64,000 nt of DNA from Panulirus ornatus (taxonomy: Eukaryota; Arthropoda; Malacostraca; Decapoda; Palinuridae). Both the position numbers and the translations under genes were made by a program. Below the pieces are notes generated by a model. That model did no database searches. It saw only the letters and a list, made by a program, of their open reading frames with translations, and had not been told where the DNA came from. Numbering within the stretch: position 1 is the first letter of the stretch; each line of letters begins with the position of its first letter. The stretch covers positions 36,273,343 through 36,337,342 of the forward strand of contig NC_092269.1 of the NCBI RefSeq assembly GCF_036320965.1, in the 5' to 3' direction. Below are positions 1-13,445 of the stretch, in pieces.

Positions 1-2246
1 AGCGCTGTATCATCAGCGAACAACAACTGACTCACTTCCCAAGCTCTCTCATCCCCAACAGACTTCATACTTGCCCCTCTTTCCAAAACTCTTGCATTTA
101 CCTCCCTAACAACCCCATCCATAAACAAATTAAACAACCATGGAGACATCACACACCCCTGCCGCAAACCTACATTCACTGAGAACCAATCACTTTCCTC
201 TCTTCCTACACGTACACATGCCTTACATCCTCGATAAAAACTTTTCACTGCTTCTAACAACTTTCCTCCCACACCATATATTCTTAATACCTTCCACAGA
301 GCATCTCTATCAACTCTATCATATGCCTTCTCCAGATCCATAAATGCTACATACAAATCCATTTGCTTTTCTAAGTATTTCTCACATACATTCTTCAAAG
401 CAAACACCTGATCCACACATCCTCTACCACTTCTGAAACCACACTGCTCTTCCCCAATCTGATGCTCTGTACATGCCTTCACCCTCTCAATCAATACCCT
501 CCCATATAATTTACCAGGAATACTCAACAAACTTATACCTCTGTAATTTGAGCACTCACTCTTATCCCCTTTGCCTTTGTACAATGGCACTATGCAAGCA
601 TTCCGCCAATCCTCAGGCACCTCACCATGAGTCATACATACATTAAATAACCTTACCAACCAGTCAACAATACAGTCACCCCCTTTTTTAATAAATTCCA
701 CTGCAATACCATCCAAACCTGCTGCCTTGCCGGCTTTCATCTTCCGCAAAGCTTTTACTACCTCTTCTCTGTTTACCAAATCATTTTCCCTAACCCTCTC
801 ACTTTGCACACCACCTCGACCCAAACACCCTATATCTGCCACTCTGTCATCAGACACATTCAACAAACCTTCAAAATACTCATTCCATCTCCTTCTCACA
901 TCACCACTACTTGTTATCACCTCCCCATTTACGCCCTTCACTGAAGTTCCCATTTGCTCCCTTGTCTTACGCACCCTATTTACCTCCTTCCAGAACATCT
1001 TTTTATTCTCCCTAAAATTTACTGATAGTCTCTCACCCCAACTCTCATTTGCCCTTTTTTTCACCTCTTGCACCTTTCTCTTGACCTCCTGTCTCTTTCT
1101 TTTATACTTCTCCCACTCAATTGCATTTTTTCCCTGCAAAAATCGTCCAAATGCCTCTCTCTTCTCTTTCACTAATACTCTTACTTCTTCATCCCACCAC
1201 TCACTACCCTTTCTAAACAGCCCACCTCCCACTCTTCTCATGCCACAAGCATCTTTTGCGCAATCCATCACTGATTCCCTAAATACATCCCATTCCTCCC
1301 CCACTCCCCTTACTTCCATTGTTCTCACCTTTTTCCATTCTGTACACAGTCTCTCTTGATACTTCTTCACACAGGTCTCCTTCCCAAGCTCACTTACTCT
1401 CACCACCTTCTTCACCCCAACATTCACTCTTCTTTTCTGAAAACCCATACTAATCTTCACCTTAGCCTCCACAAGATAATGATCAGACATCCCTCCAGTT
1501 GCACCTCTCAGCACATTGACATCCAGAAGTCTCTCTTTCGCACGCCTGTCCATTAACACGTAATCCAATAACGCTCTCTGGCCATCTCTCCTACTTACAT
1601 AAGTATACTTATGTATATCTCGCTTTTTAAACCAGGTATTCCCGATCATCAGTCCTTTTTCAGCACATAAATCTACAAGCTCTTCACCATTTCCATTTAC
1701 AACACTGAACACCCCATGCATACCAATTATTCCCTCAACTGCCACATTACTCACCTTTGCATTCAAATCACCCATCACTATAACCCGGTCTCGTGCATCA
1801 AAACCGCTAACACACTCATTTAGCTGTTCCCAAAACACTTGCCTCTCATGATCTTTCTTCTCATGCCCAGGTGCATATGCACCAATAATCACCCACCTCT
1901 CTCCATCAACTTTCAGTTTTACCCATATTAATCGAGAATTTACTTTCTTACATTCTATGACATACTCCCACAACTCCTGTTTCAGGAGTATTGCTACTCC
2001 TTCCCTTGCTCTTGTCCTCTCACTAACCCCTGACTTCACTCCCCAGACATTTCCAAACCACTCTTCCCCTTTACCCTTGAGCTTCGTTTCACTCAGAGCC
2101 AAAACATCCAGGTTCCTTTCCTCAAACATACTACCTATCTCTCCTTTTTTCACATCTTGGTTACATCCACACACATTTAGGCACCCCACTCTGAGCCTTC
2201 GAGGAGGATGAGCACTCCCCGCGTGACTCCTTCTTCTGTTTCCCAT
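1..2246 (-). CDS. Endonuclease/reverse transcriptase polyprotein of a non-LTR retrotransposon, C-terminus outside window
   Basis: Reading triplets on the minus strand from the ATG at 2246 gives 748 codons without a stop. The upstream in-frame stop is at 2258-2256, which supports this start. The N-terminal third is an apurinic/apyrimidinic-type endonuclease that would nick target DNA: LNVCGCN at residues 23-29, LSETKL at 51-56 with the metal-binding Glu53, GDLNA around Asp160/Asn162, and the catalytic SDH at 254-256. The reverse transcriptase follows: SNYRGISLL near 566-574, motif A FMDLEKAYD with Asp637, GLRQGCVMSP at 693-702, and the catalytic FADD at 743-746 right at the window edge. All catalytic residues in view are present, so enzymatic activity is plausible. 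The missing part should hold the rest of the palm, the thumb and the C-terminal region. This is a mobile-element gene, not a host gene. Short plus-strand ORFs across it are antisense shadows. Confidence 0.9.
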   Translation of the reverse strand, partial: MGNRRRSHAGSAHPPRRLRVGCLNVCGCNQDVKKGEIGSMFEERNLDVLALSETKLKGKGEEWFGNVWGVKSGVSERTRAREGVAILLKQELWEYVIECKKVNSRLIWVKLKVDGERWVIIGAYAPGHEKKDHERQVFWEQLNECVSGFDARDRVIVMGDLNAKVSNVAVEGIIGMHGVFSVVNGNGEELVDLCAEKGLMIGNTWFKKRDIHKYTYVSRRDGQRALLDYVLMDRRAKERLLDVNVLRGATGGMSDHYLVEAKVKISMGFQKRRVNVGVKKVVRVSELGKETCVKKYQERLCTEWKKVRTMEVRGVGEEWDVFRESVMDCAKDACGMRRVGGGLFRKGSEWWDEEVRVLVKEKREAFGRFLQGKNAIEWEKYKRKRQEVKRKVQEVKKRANESWGERLSVNFRENKKMFWKEVNRVRKTREQMGTSVKGVNGEVITSSGDVRRRWNEYFEGLLNVSDDRVADIGCLGRGGVQSERVRENDLVNREEVVKALRKMKAGKAAGLDGIAVEFIKKGGDCIVDWLVRLFNVCMTHGEVPEDWRNACIVPLYKGKGDKSECSNYRGISLLSIPGKLYGRVLIERVKACTEHQIGEEQCGFRSGRGCVDQVFALKNVCEKYLEKQMDLYVAFMDLEKAYDRVDRDALWKVLRIYGVGGKLLEAVKSFYRGCKACVRVGREESDWFSVNVGLRQGCVMSPWLFNLFMDGVVREVNARVLERGASMKSVGDERAWEVSQLLFADDTA

Positions 2247-2299
2247 TTTAGAAAGTTAATACAAGGAGGGGAGGATTTCCGGCCCCCCGCTCCCGTCCC

Positions 2300-2301
<2 letters not shown>
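1..2301 (-). mobile_element. Non-LTR retrotransposon (APE + RT), 5' part, running off the left edge
   Basis: The element lies on the minus strand. Its 5' end abuts a (TA)n tract at about 2302, followed by a short leader (2301-2247) and a long ORF that leaves the window at base 1. A single ORF with an apurinic-like endonuclease followed by a reverse transcriptase, and no visible gag-like ORF1 upstream, fits the RTE-like clades best. Clade assignment is inference. The rest of the RT and the 3' tail lie outside the window. The lack of stops or frameshifts suggests a young insertion. Confidence 0.9.

Positions 2302-2375
<74 letters not shown>
2302..2375. repeat. (TA)n microsatellite at the retrotransposon 5' end
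   Basis: A pure TA dinucleotide run of about 74 bp. It lies directly against the 5' leader of the retrotransposon, so it is either the target sequence or part of the insertion junction. Confidence 0.97.
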
Positions 2376-3688
<1,313 letters not shown>

Positions 3689-3757
<69 letters not shown>

Positions 3758-3930
3758 GGAGGGGGGTTTCCGATCATGCCCGAAGTCATTTGCATGAGAA
3801 ATGATTTCCAAATGGTGTCTTTACCCCCCCCCTCCCTGCCCCCACCCATCGTCGTGCTTGATGCGCCCCCCGCCCCCCCCTTTTTTTTTGCCGTGAAGTT
3901 CGAGTTGGAAGTCTGATGATTCGTGAAGCG

Positions 3931-4007
<77 letters not shown>
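3689..4007. repeat. (GA)n at 3689-3752 and (CT)n at 3934-4007
   Basis: Two long pure dinucleotide arrays in mirror orientation separated by about 180 bp. They could pair with one another as an inverted repeat. Confidence 0.96.
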
Positions 4008-4010
<3 letters not shown>

Positions 4011-4016
4011 CGGGAT

Positions 4017-4142
4017 TCCGGGGGTGCTGTGGTCAGCGTTCGGCGACCATGATTTCCGAGCGTAACTGACCCGGGGTCGAATCTTGGGCGCGGGCATTCG
4101 GCCCCATGTCCTCGAGCTCGGTGTTAAACTCTCTCCCCCTTT
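4017..4142 (+). mobile_element. Probable tRNA-derived SINE with (CA)n tail
   Basis: A degenerate tRNA-like head is followed by a pol III B-box match at 4074-4084 (9 of 11 positions of GGTTCGANTCC). The preceding segment near 4024-4045 resembles the GTGGTGTAGTGGTCAGCG head of tRNA SINEs with small losses. The element runs into (CA)n at 4145. The tail differs from the SINE copies at 6241 and 59975, so this may be another subfamily. Confidence 0.55.
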
Positions 4143-4198
<56 letters not shown>

Positions 4199-4284
4199 GC
4201 ACTGAAGAGCCCTTCGCCCACCGCAGATAACCACGGGCTTGGAGACGCACACACACGCACACACACACACACACATATATATAA
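4143..4284. repeat. (CA)n at 4145-4197 and (CA)n-(TA)n at 4247-4284
   Basis: Two CA arrays separated by about 50 bp of unique sequence. The second is interrupted by a CG step and ends in a short TA run. Confidence 0.95.
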
Positions 4285-4540
4285 GAGAGATTTAATCGCG
4301 TTATTGGCCGGAAAATTTCGGCTTCCTCTCTTCCCCCTGTAGCAATCCCCCGGCAGCCAGGGCATAACAGGATCAGGGCCCTTGGCTGTCTGGCCACCCT
4401 AGGCTTCCCTTCCATTCATGGCCTGGCCTCGACCCAGCCTGAGTACGGCCTCTCACTCTTATTAACCGCCTCTCTGGCGGGTTTTGGTATTATCTTTTTC
4501 AGCAGTAGCCTGGCTGACCCGCTGCACCTTGCCTCTGTGC

Positions 4541-4543
<3 letters not shown>
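4285..4543. other. Unclassified segment between two microsatellites
   Basis: About 260 bp of GC-moderate sequence bounded by (CA/TA)n on the left and (TA)n on the right. The clean microsatellite boundaries suggest an interspersed element, but I see no tRNA boxes or terminal repeats and no second copy in the window. Confidence 0.35.

Positions 4544-4584
<41 letters not shown>
4544..4584. repeat. (TA)n microsatellite
   Basis: A pure TA run directly preceding the T-tract of the hairpin element. Confidence 0.95.
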
Positions 4585-4601
<17 letters not shown>

Positions 4602-4711
4602 CAAACTATTCGCCATTTCCCGCGTTAGCGAGGTAGCGTTAAGAACAGAGGACTGGGCCATTGAGGGAATATCCTCACCTGGCCCCCTTCTCTGTTCCTT
4701 CTTTTGGAAAA

Positions 4712-4724
<13 letters not shown>
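4584..4724 (+). mobile_element. Short hairpin-forming interspersed element, copy 1
   Basis: An element of about 140 bp bounded by a T-tract (4584-4601) and an A-tract (about 4714-4724), each lying against (TA)n. It carries the conserved head CGCGTTAGCGAGGTAGCG near 4621. Its core at 4643-4697 can fold into one hairpin: an 8 bp stem (GAACAGAG/CTCTGTTC), a 4x4 internal loop, a 6 bp stem (GGGCCA/TGGCCC), a small bulge, a 5 bp stem (TGAGG/CCTCA) and a 6 nt loop. An inverted copy at 5483-5635 keeps the structure. It has no coding capacity. The class (SINE-like or MITE-like) is unresolved. Confidence 0.7.
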
Positions 4725-4742
<18 letters not shown>

Positions 4743-4791
4743 TATTCTGTCTCGGGTTCATGGCCAATTCTCGTTGTGTATACTTGATAGA

Positions 4792-4861
<70 letters not shown>
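4724..4861. repeat. (TA)n at 4724-4745 and (CT)n at 4794-4861
   Basis: A short TA run at the right edge of the hairpin element, then about 48 bp of unique sequence, then a pure CT array. Confidence 0.95.
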
Positions 4862-4864
<3 letters not shown>

Positions 4865-5309
4865 GTGATGCAGCAGTAACCTTCTCCTCTCCCCCCCCAA
4901 CCGCAGTATAGCCAAGTTCGGCCAGTATCTCCGGGTGCAGCCACACTCCCCGTAATATATCCGCGGAGAACCACAATTTCGCTGGCTCTCCCTCTCTCCT
5001 TCTCTCTCTCTCTCCCACTCTCCCTCTCTCTCTCCCGGCACAACCACAATTCTACAATAAGTCCTCCTGGACCCATAACCTCTCCTGAAGTTCATGTTCT
5101 TCCTCCTCCTCCTCCTCCTCCTCCTCTCCAGCCGCATTTTTCGAGACTTCCCAAGTACTTTTAAAAGTCAGGCCGCGTTTGGTCGTAAAGACGTTTAACG
5201 TAAGCTTATATTTAAATCAAGGCTCACTTTGTGGTGTAAATATGGACAAGGCAAGGAACTTGGGTTTAATGATAAAGAACTTTGTAAGCGAGGTTTATTT
5301 CAATGTCAT

Positions 5310-5317
<8 letters not shown>

Positions 5318-5376
<59 letters not shown>

Positions 5377-5410
5377 CTGGGAACTTTTCGTGTTTCATTT
5401 TCCCCGTGGA

Positions 5411-5483
<73 letters not shown>
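5318..5483. repeat. Two (TA)n arrays flanking a 45 bp element fragment
   Basis: (TA)n at 5318-5373 and 5414-5483. The insert between them (about 5374-5415) is the 3' end of the roughly 155 bp dispersed family annotated at 19447, 50869 and 58994. Confidence 0.93.
5374..5415 (+). mobile_element. 155 bp (TA)n-anchored element, 3' fragment
   Basis: It matches the terminal 40 bp of the longer copies, including TTTCATTTTCCCCGTGGAC, and ends on a (TA)n tract like they do. The 5' part is missing and is replaced by another (TA)n tract. Confidence 0.75.

Positions 5484-6181
<698 letters not shown>

Positions 6182-6238
<57 letters not shown>
6182..6238. repeat. (CA)n microsatellite, SINE tail
   Basis: A pure CA run. 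On the minus strand it is the (TG)n 3' tail of the SINE next to it. Confidence 0.95.
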
Positions 6239-6240
<2 letters not shown>

Positions 6241-6384
6241 GTATTAGCTTATGCCAGATATCCGTTTTATCGACCAACCACTAGGGGAGGATGAACAGCT
6301 GGGTGGACTGTGGACCGCGTGCCGCGATCAGGATTCGAACCTATTGCGTGTTCGATCCCAGGCGCTAACCGCTACACCACGGAG
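6241..6384 (-). mobile_element. tRNA-derived SINE with (TG)n tail
   Basis: On the minus strand the A box TGGTGTAGCGG (6379-6369) fits TRGYNNARNNG, and the B box GGTTCGAATCC (6341-6331) is a perfect pol III match 27 nt downstream. A tRNA-unrelated body follows (about 6330-6260) and recurs at 37186-37265 and 59980-60045. The 3' end passes into the dinucleotide tail. The head is tRNA-like but cannot be a functional tRNA gene because no acceptor stem closes after the B box. Confidence 0.85.
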
Positions 6385-6613
6385 GTGTGTAGTGTGTTGT
6401 GTGTGTGTGTGTGTGATTTATGATTGTCTGTTCGGGCTACGTGGGACCCAACAGGCCGGGCTGGGCCCAATCTGTTGGGGTAGAAGACCATCCCGAAACT
6501 TCGCCGGGAATTTTTGCCATATAGGAACAGAGTTCTACAGTCGTAGGGCCACAGCTGTTCAACCTTTATAACTATCATAAAACTTGATGTTTATGGTGGT
6601 GGTATTGTGGTTG

Positions 6614-6616
<3 letters not shown>
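6385..6616. other. Non-repetitive interval with a short GT run
   Basis: Includes a (GT)n of about 16 bp near 6398-6415. The rest is unique, with a local dyad around CCGGGCTGGGCCC. No gene seen. Confidence 0.5.
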
Positions 6617-6694
<78 letters not shown>

Positions 6695-6794
6695 CATCAG
6701 CCAGTAATGGTCTTCATGTAGGAAAGTGGCTATAACCCGTGGTATTAGATTTAAGGGGCAGCATAAAGAGAACAGAATAACCCGACCCCAGCCA

Positions 6795-6829
<35 letters not shown>
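6617..6829. repeat. (TA)n at 6617-6691 and (GT)n at 6797-6829
   Basis: Two pure dinucleotide arrays about 105 bp apart. Confidence 0.95.
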
Positions 6830-6830
<1 letters not shown>

Positions 6831-7979
6831 ACCGATCATTTGACCATCCCTCGCAGACCGTCCGTGCTCGCGGACGAGGCCGCCTTGAAGGCCCCCCCAT
6901 CCAGGCTTTGGGGTGATAAATCATTTTATTTCTCGTGTTGTGAAAGGATTTTGTGGCTGGGGTCGCGGAGGAGGGAGGAGGGAGGTAATGATTAGTGGCG
7001 TGTAGGCGTGAGGTGTGTAGAGACGGTTGTGGTAACTTCTTGAGCACGGCGGCACGAACGGATGAGCTCGACAGGACGACGCCTCGGCTCCTCTTGACTT
7101 CGAAGGGCCCTGGTCAGAAGGCCCGGGCCGTCGATAACCCAAGGGTCGTGATGCCGTGCTTGAGGCGTCACACCGTCTCGCACACGGAGGGCTGCACCGC
7201 CGTGCTCAAGGGTCGTGCCGTCGTGCTCAGCGGGGTGTGGTGCATGTCTCCTGAAGGAGGAAGGAGAGTGCTTGGTCTCTCGTGCCCCTTGGGAGGGGAG
7301 GATGGGTGGTGGAAGCTCTGAGGGTGGCAAGAAATTAACGGGTTGGATGGGGCTTGAGGCTGGACCGGAGGTGGTGGTACTTACCGCGGGACCACCTCCA
7401 CGACCACGCCTCTGTCTCCTTACGACGACAACCCTGCCTCTCTCTCTCTCCCCTAGGAGCTAGGAAGACTAACCTCCTCGCTAGTTATAGTTATATCCTG
7501 GGTGCTAGGATGACGACATATCCTCCTTCCCCTTTCTAATCCCCCTACACACCCCACTATACCCACTGTGTCCACCTCCTCCATCTCAATTCCCCCCCTC
7601 TCCCTTCATCCCACTGGAGGAGGTAGAACCGTAACCTAAACCCCCCTCCTCCTCCTCAATCCCCTCACACTCTTGTAGGACCCCTTAACCCTTCGTACAT
7701 CAGCCCGTGTGTTCCTCCCTCCTCCTGTAAAGGGAGACACGGACCTCCTCCCCCTTTCTGCCTCTCACCATTAATGCTCCCACCTATACCATTAGACCCA
7801 GGACGCTGCGCCTCCCTCCCCTCACTCTCCCCTTTTGTCTGCCTCAACCCTATGATGCGGTGCCGACGAAAAGTATCCTCTGTCGCTCCAGGAAAACATC
7901 ATAATTAAAGGAAACGAAGGGGGGAAAAAAGGAAGGTCCGTGGCGGACCAAGATGGTGTCGGGTCGCCCTGGTATACTG

Positions 7980-7980
<1 letters not shown>
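6830..7980. other. Non-repetitive interval with one copy of a dispersed GTCGTG motif
   Basis: Around 7130-7235 the phrases CGTGCTCAAGGGTCGTGCCG and GTCGTGATGCCGTGCTTGAGG repeat. This motif recurs at about 40015, 44975, 48770 and 50080. From 7440 the plus strand is pyrimidine-rich (CCTCC runs). No convincing ORF. Confidence 0.5.
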
Positions 7981-7981
<1 letters not shown>

Positions 7982-8033
<52 letters not shown>

Positions 8034-8218
8034 GGGCCGTGCTTGGCTCACTCTGTGTGGGGAGGGGAGGGGCAGAGGGTGGGGGTCACTGCTGAATTTA
8101 ATTATTCGGGCCGTGTGGGGCAACTTGATTAGTCCGGTAATGAGAAGTGTAGTTTCGTTGACCACTTAACGGAAGGGTTGCTTGTTTATTGGTTGTGAAC
8201 GTTTATAGGTTTTGTGTG

Positions 8219-8282
<64 letters not shown>
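7982..8282. repeat. (GA)n at 7982-8031 and 8219-8282
   Basis: Two pure GA arrays in the same orientation separated by about 190 bp of unique sequence. Confidence 0.95.
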
Positions 8283-8285
<3 letters not shown>

Positions 8286-8439
8286 TTTAAGTCTTCTATT
8301 TATATATTTTTTTGGGTAGGGGGGAGCTGTGGTGATGGTGGGTGTTAAGAGAAGTATGGTGCAGGTGTAGATAGGCCGTGGGGAAGGGGTGGGTGACCCA
8401 TGATAACTGTAGGGTGTCTAGGGTGGAGGGAAAAGATGC

Positions 8440-8442
<3 letters not shown>

Positions 8443-8515
<73 letters not shown>

Positions 8516-8842
8516 CCACCGGAGGCCCCGAAGTTTCAGGGGGGGGGGGGTGTACAGGCCGGGGAGATATAATGTTTCCTTTACGGCCCGCTAGATGCAA
8601 AGTCGGTGTCAGAAACTCGGGCAGGAGGAGGGAGGAGGGAAGGGTGTGGGCGGCGGGGCGGCGGCTGTGGGTGGGGGGAGAGGAGTCGGAGGTTACTGTA
8701 AATTGTGTTATCAGAAGGCACTTTCGTCGGCAGTGGCTCCCTCGGGGAGTTGGTCTCTGTCAGGCGTGCCTCTTGTGACGTCGTCCCACCACCACCAACC
8801 CGCCCACCCTCTCTCCCTCCGTCCCTCGCCTGCTCGTCTTGC

Positions 8843-8909
<67 letters not shown>
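8443..8909. repeat. (CT)n at 8443-8508 and 8846-8909
   Basis: Two long CT arrays. The first ends in a short CA run. A G-rich run (8540-8550) and GGAGG-rich sequence lie between them. Confidence 0.95.
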
Positions 8910-8911
<2 letters not shown>

Positions 8912-9016
8912 TCAGGCACTTTCAGGTGTAATGTTGACAGTATGATTTACAGAATTGTGTTTGTCACTTTGAATATAAGATGAACATATATTTTCATACG
9001 ACGCAAACACACGTAC

Positions 9017-9017
<1 letters not shown>

Positions 9018-9093
<76 letters not shown>
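9018..9093. repeat. (TA)n microsatellite
   Basis: A TA run of about 76 bp. Confidence 0.96.
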
Positions 9094-9097
<4 letters not shown>

Positions 9098-9585
9098 TCA
9101 CTGTCTGAGGTTTGAAATACACTGTGGTTGACGAAGAACATCAGCATATATGTTGTCCTTTTAAGCTCAGCCAGTGTGAGACGCGCGCGCGTATGTGTGT
9201 GTGTGTTTGTTTTGGAGTAGACAGTGGCCCCATCACGCCTCCCGAACGTCGTACTTCAGCGGCGTTTCTTGTGGAATGAGAGGCAGCAGCGGCAGCAGCA
9301 GCAGCCATCAAGGATGTCCCATGAGAAAAAATGAATTAGGAAAAAAAAAAACCAAGGAGCCATCTCTGAAGACCGCCACAAGAGCACCCCATTAGGAGAT
9401 CGAGAATCAATGGGAATGTATGGAGATGAGGCTCTTTGGCAGGCTCGAGTCACAAGTAATGGGTGGGCGGTAATCGCGGGGGCGGCGGTGTCGGCCTCCC
9501 TGCCCCGCGCAGATAAGGGCAGCAGCAGCAGCCCTCATGGAGATGCCCTCCTCCTACACGTTCAGGGGAGCTTGCTCTTTTGCTT

Positions 9586-9945
9586 CCCGTCTGCTGTGGC
9601 GGTGCTCCTGCTTCTACTCCCCGTCTGCTGTGGCGGTGCTCCTGCTTCTCTTCCCCGTCTACTGTGGTGGTGCTCCTGCTTCTATTCCCCGTCTGCTGTG
9701 GTGGTGCTCCTGCTTCTATTCCCCGTCTGCTGTGGTGGTGCTACTTGCTGTTTCCTGTGGTGGTTCCTCCGCTTCACAACCCGTCTGCTGTGGTGCTTTT
9801 CTCGCTGGACAACCCGTCTGCTATGGTGGTTCTCTCGTTTCACAACCCGTCTGATGTGGTGGTTCTCCCGCTTCACAACCCGTCTGCTGTGGTGGTTCCC
9901 CAGCTTCACAACCCGTCTGCTGTGGTTCTTCCCTTTTTCTTGAAC
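9586..9945 (+). repeat. Degenerate 33-34 bp minisatellite
   Basis: About ten copies of a unit keyed on CCGTCTGCTGTGGTGGT. The first four starts (9588, 9622, 9656, 9690) are exactly 34 bp apart. Later copies are nearer 33 bp and change from GCTCCTGCTTCT to a TTCACAAC variant. Because 34 is not a multiple of three, three overlapping plus frames stay open, which explains the overlapping ORFs here. Confidence 0.85.
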
Positions 9946-10333
9946 GTTGTCTTGGTGTTGCCTTGTTCCGCCACAGCTGCTGCTGTCATGCTGGTGTGGT
10001 GGTTGCCTGTTCGTCACCTCGGGACTGCCCCGTCGCATGAAGCTAAACTGCTGACGGCTTCCTGTGCGACGCCCTTGGTGGGCATCCTGAGGGCTCTTTC
10101 CAATACCCACAAGTCAAAGGTAATCCTACAGGTACTAAATTCCAAGGTAATCTAAAGGTAATCGCCCGACTCCCCAGTTCTTTGCCACAAAGGTAATCCG
10201 TGTTAGAAACTGATGGTGGAAAAATATGTTTTGATTATCATACAAATGTGAATTAGGAAGAAGTTGACCCAGTAAGGCATAGAAAATGTTTCTCTGGTCG
10301 TAAAACTGCTTTGGGGGTAAGGAATGATACAGC

Positions 10334-10339
<6 letters not shown>

Positions 10340-10409
<70 letters not shown>
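10340..10409. repeat. (CT)n microsatellite
   Basis: A pure CT run of about 70 bp. Confidence 0.96.
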
Positions 10410-10411
<2 letters not shown>

Positions 10412-10659
10412 AGCCTCAAGTTTACTAATGAAATTTAAAGTTTGAGCTCAAGAGTTTGATCTTTTGGCATGGATGAATAAAAAGGAGAAAAATATATACA
10501 TATCCGTCATTAACCAGAACCCACCCACCCCCCCAAAAAATGGTTATTTTCTCCAGTATGGTAATTTCCTTAACGAACAAGTAGCCTCATTTAACAACCG
10601 AAAAAGGAGTCTTTGAGGTCGAATTGGCCGCGGATGGTAGTTACGGTTGTAAGGCATGT

Positions 10660-10935
10660 TTATTGGTCCTGGGGCGAAGACCTTACGCCATGACCCCCAT
10701 TTTTTTTTAGGGTCGGTAAACCCCCTGGGCGTCGCAGGGTTACTTAGAAGCCCCGAGATGAGCTGTGTGATTCAGGGCAGAGGACCTGCCATACCCCAAG
10801 TCCCTGTTTTAGGGTCGGTAACCCCCATGGGAAGTCCCAGGGTTTTTGACAAACCCCCCACCCTGATTGCAAAGTACTATTCAGGGCTGAAAGCCTTATG
10901 CCCTCCTCTTTTAGGTCCAGGACTACCAAGGCGTC
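10660..10935 (+). repeat. Degenerate tandem repeat, unit about 105 bp
   Basis: Roughly two and a half copies. TTTTAGGGTCGGTAA occurs near 10705 and 10810 and a weaker TTTTAGGTCCAGGACT near 10911. Intervening segments also align (ATTCAGGGC followed by GCC and ACC blocks). Confidence 0.55.
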
Positions 10936-11092
10936 GCAATAAAAGGGGTGACGGTGTCCCTGAAAATCCCCCCCCTAAGCTGTGGACAGGGTGGCATGCT
11001 CTGCGGGAGCCAGAGGTCAAAGCTTGAGTGGTAATTTATGATGGACTCGGAACATACTAGTCGTGGTCTTACGTGTGTGGTGGGACGAGGTC

Positions 11093-11095
<3 letters not shown>

Positions 11096-11160
<65 letters not shown>
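11096..11160. repeat. (CT)n microsatellite
   Basis: A pure CT run followed after 20 bp by a short (CTC)n run at about 11185-11202. Confidence 0.95.
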
Positions 11161-11163
<3 letters not shown>

Positions 11164-11705
11164 GATGTTGACGTGCCCCTGTCTCCTCCTCCTCCTCCTC
11201 CTCGCGTTACATCCCCACGCAGGAGGTCGTGGTAAACCTTTTTTTTTTTTTTCTGTACCGATGGCTTTAAGGGTAGAACGATTCTGTCGGCGGCGTTGAA
11301 GAAGGAGCCAGCGGCCGCCCATGTAATGAAGACAGCGGGGCCCTCCGAGGTGCTGTACGGCGAGGGTTACGAGAGCCGACCAATTAGAGTGGTGTCGGGA
11401 CCGCGTCCTATTACGTGTGTAACGGAAGGCCAGGGGCGGCTGCGGCTGCGGCTTGCTTCCGTAACGGCTTCTGGTAATGACCGCAAAGCCAAGGTCGAGG
11501 ACACTCCGAACGACGCAAGCGGCGAGGGGGGGCGGGGAGGCCGGGTAAGGGAGTGGGGATTGTCCGTTTGTTTATCTGGTCTGGCGTCCGCAGGACCCGG
11601 TACCCTTCCTTCGTCTGGGACGCGCGCGCGCCAGGGGTAGGAGGAGAAGGCGGGGCCTCGTGGTGCTTCGATAGACGGTATAATTGTTCGAGTAACGCAT
11701 CGCCT

Positions 11706-11770
11706 GCTTGCTTCCTGGCGCTACCTCGCTTACGCGGGAAACGGCGATCAAGTACAGTAAGTAAAGATAC
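11706..11770 (-). mobile_element. Fragment of the CGAGGTAGCG-headed repeat family
   Basis: The minus strand reads GTTTCCCGCGTAAGCGAGG followed by TAGCGCCAGGAAGC. This matches the head of the elements at 4584, 5483, 20919 and 45763. Only the head is recognisable. Confidence 0.6.
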
Positions 11771-11838
11771 TAGACACATATGTGTGTGTTTTCTGTGTAG
11801 GTTACTTTCACAGGGGAATGTGTGACACATTTTCGTGT

Positions 11839-11839
11839 T

Positions 11840-11911
<72 letters not shown>
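11839..11911. repeat. (CT)n microsatellite
   Basis: A pure CT run of about 73 bp. Confidence 0.96.
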
Positions 11912-11914
<3 letters not shown>

Positions 11915-12178
11915 CGTCGGGAGTCAGGCAGCGACGAGCGCGCGTTGTCTTTTCGGGGCCTTATCTCTCCCTGTCTCGGCCCTCCCTCCCGGCCGGCCAC
12001 CTGGACGCGCCCGAAGGCCCGCCATGGCGGCAAAAGGCTTCCAAAAAGGGAGCGCCGTTTGAGGGAGACGCGTAACACAGAGGCGTCGCCGGCAACCATA
12101 GTGTAGGTGCACTTATGTAGAGAGTCCCTTCCCCCGATGGTCTTTTGTGCTCCCCTCTGTCCTTCCCAGTCTCCTCGT

Positions 12179-13079
<901 letters not shown>

Positions 13080-13161
<82 letters not shown>

Positions 13162-13184
13162 CGTGTGTGTGTGTGTGTGTGTGT
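13080..13184. repeat. Compound (CT)n-(GT)n microsatellite
   Basis: (CT)n at 13080-13159 and (GT)n at about 13163-13184. Confidence 0.95.
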
Positions 13185-13360
13185 GGTGACAGTTAGAAGC
13201 ACCTGTCCCCGCGTGTCTCGCATTCTTCTGTTTTTTTTATTCTTTTTTTCTTTTTTTTTTTTTTTGACCCAGCGATGGCATTCCCAATTTACAGCAGTCA
13301 CGGCCGTGTTCACTCGGGGATTCTGCCAACTCCATACGTCTGCCGTCAACAAGTTTGCCG

Positions 13361-13362
<2 letters not shown>

Positions 13363-13443
<81 letters not shown>
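13363..13443. repeat. (CT)n microsatellite
   Basis: A pure CT run of about 81 bp. Confidence 0.96.

Positions 13444-13445
<2 letters not shown>

Noticed and set aside
140..2211. Plus-strand ORFs over the first 2.2 kb
   Set aside because: They are antisense to the continuous endonuclease/reverse transcriptase frame on the minus strand and have no domain of their own.
6331..6379. Functional tRNA gene
   Set aside because: The A and B boxes are present, but the 3' half does not pair back to close an acceptor stem and the sequence continues into a SINE body.
9410..10155. Overlapping plus ORFs of 105-191 codons
   Set aside because: A degenerate 33-34 bp repeat keeps all three frames open. The C/L/S/V-rich translations are frame variants of the same repeat.
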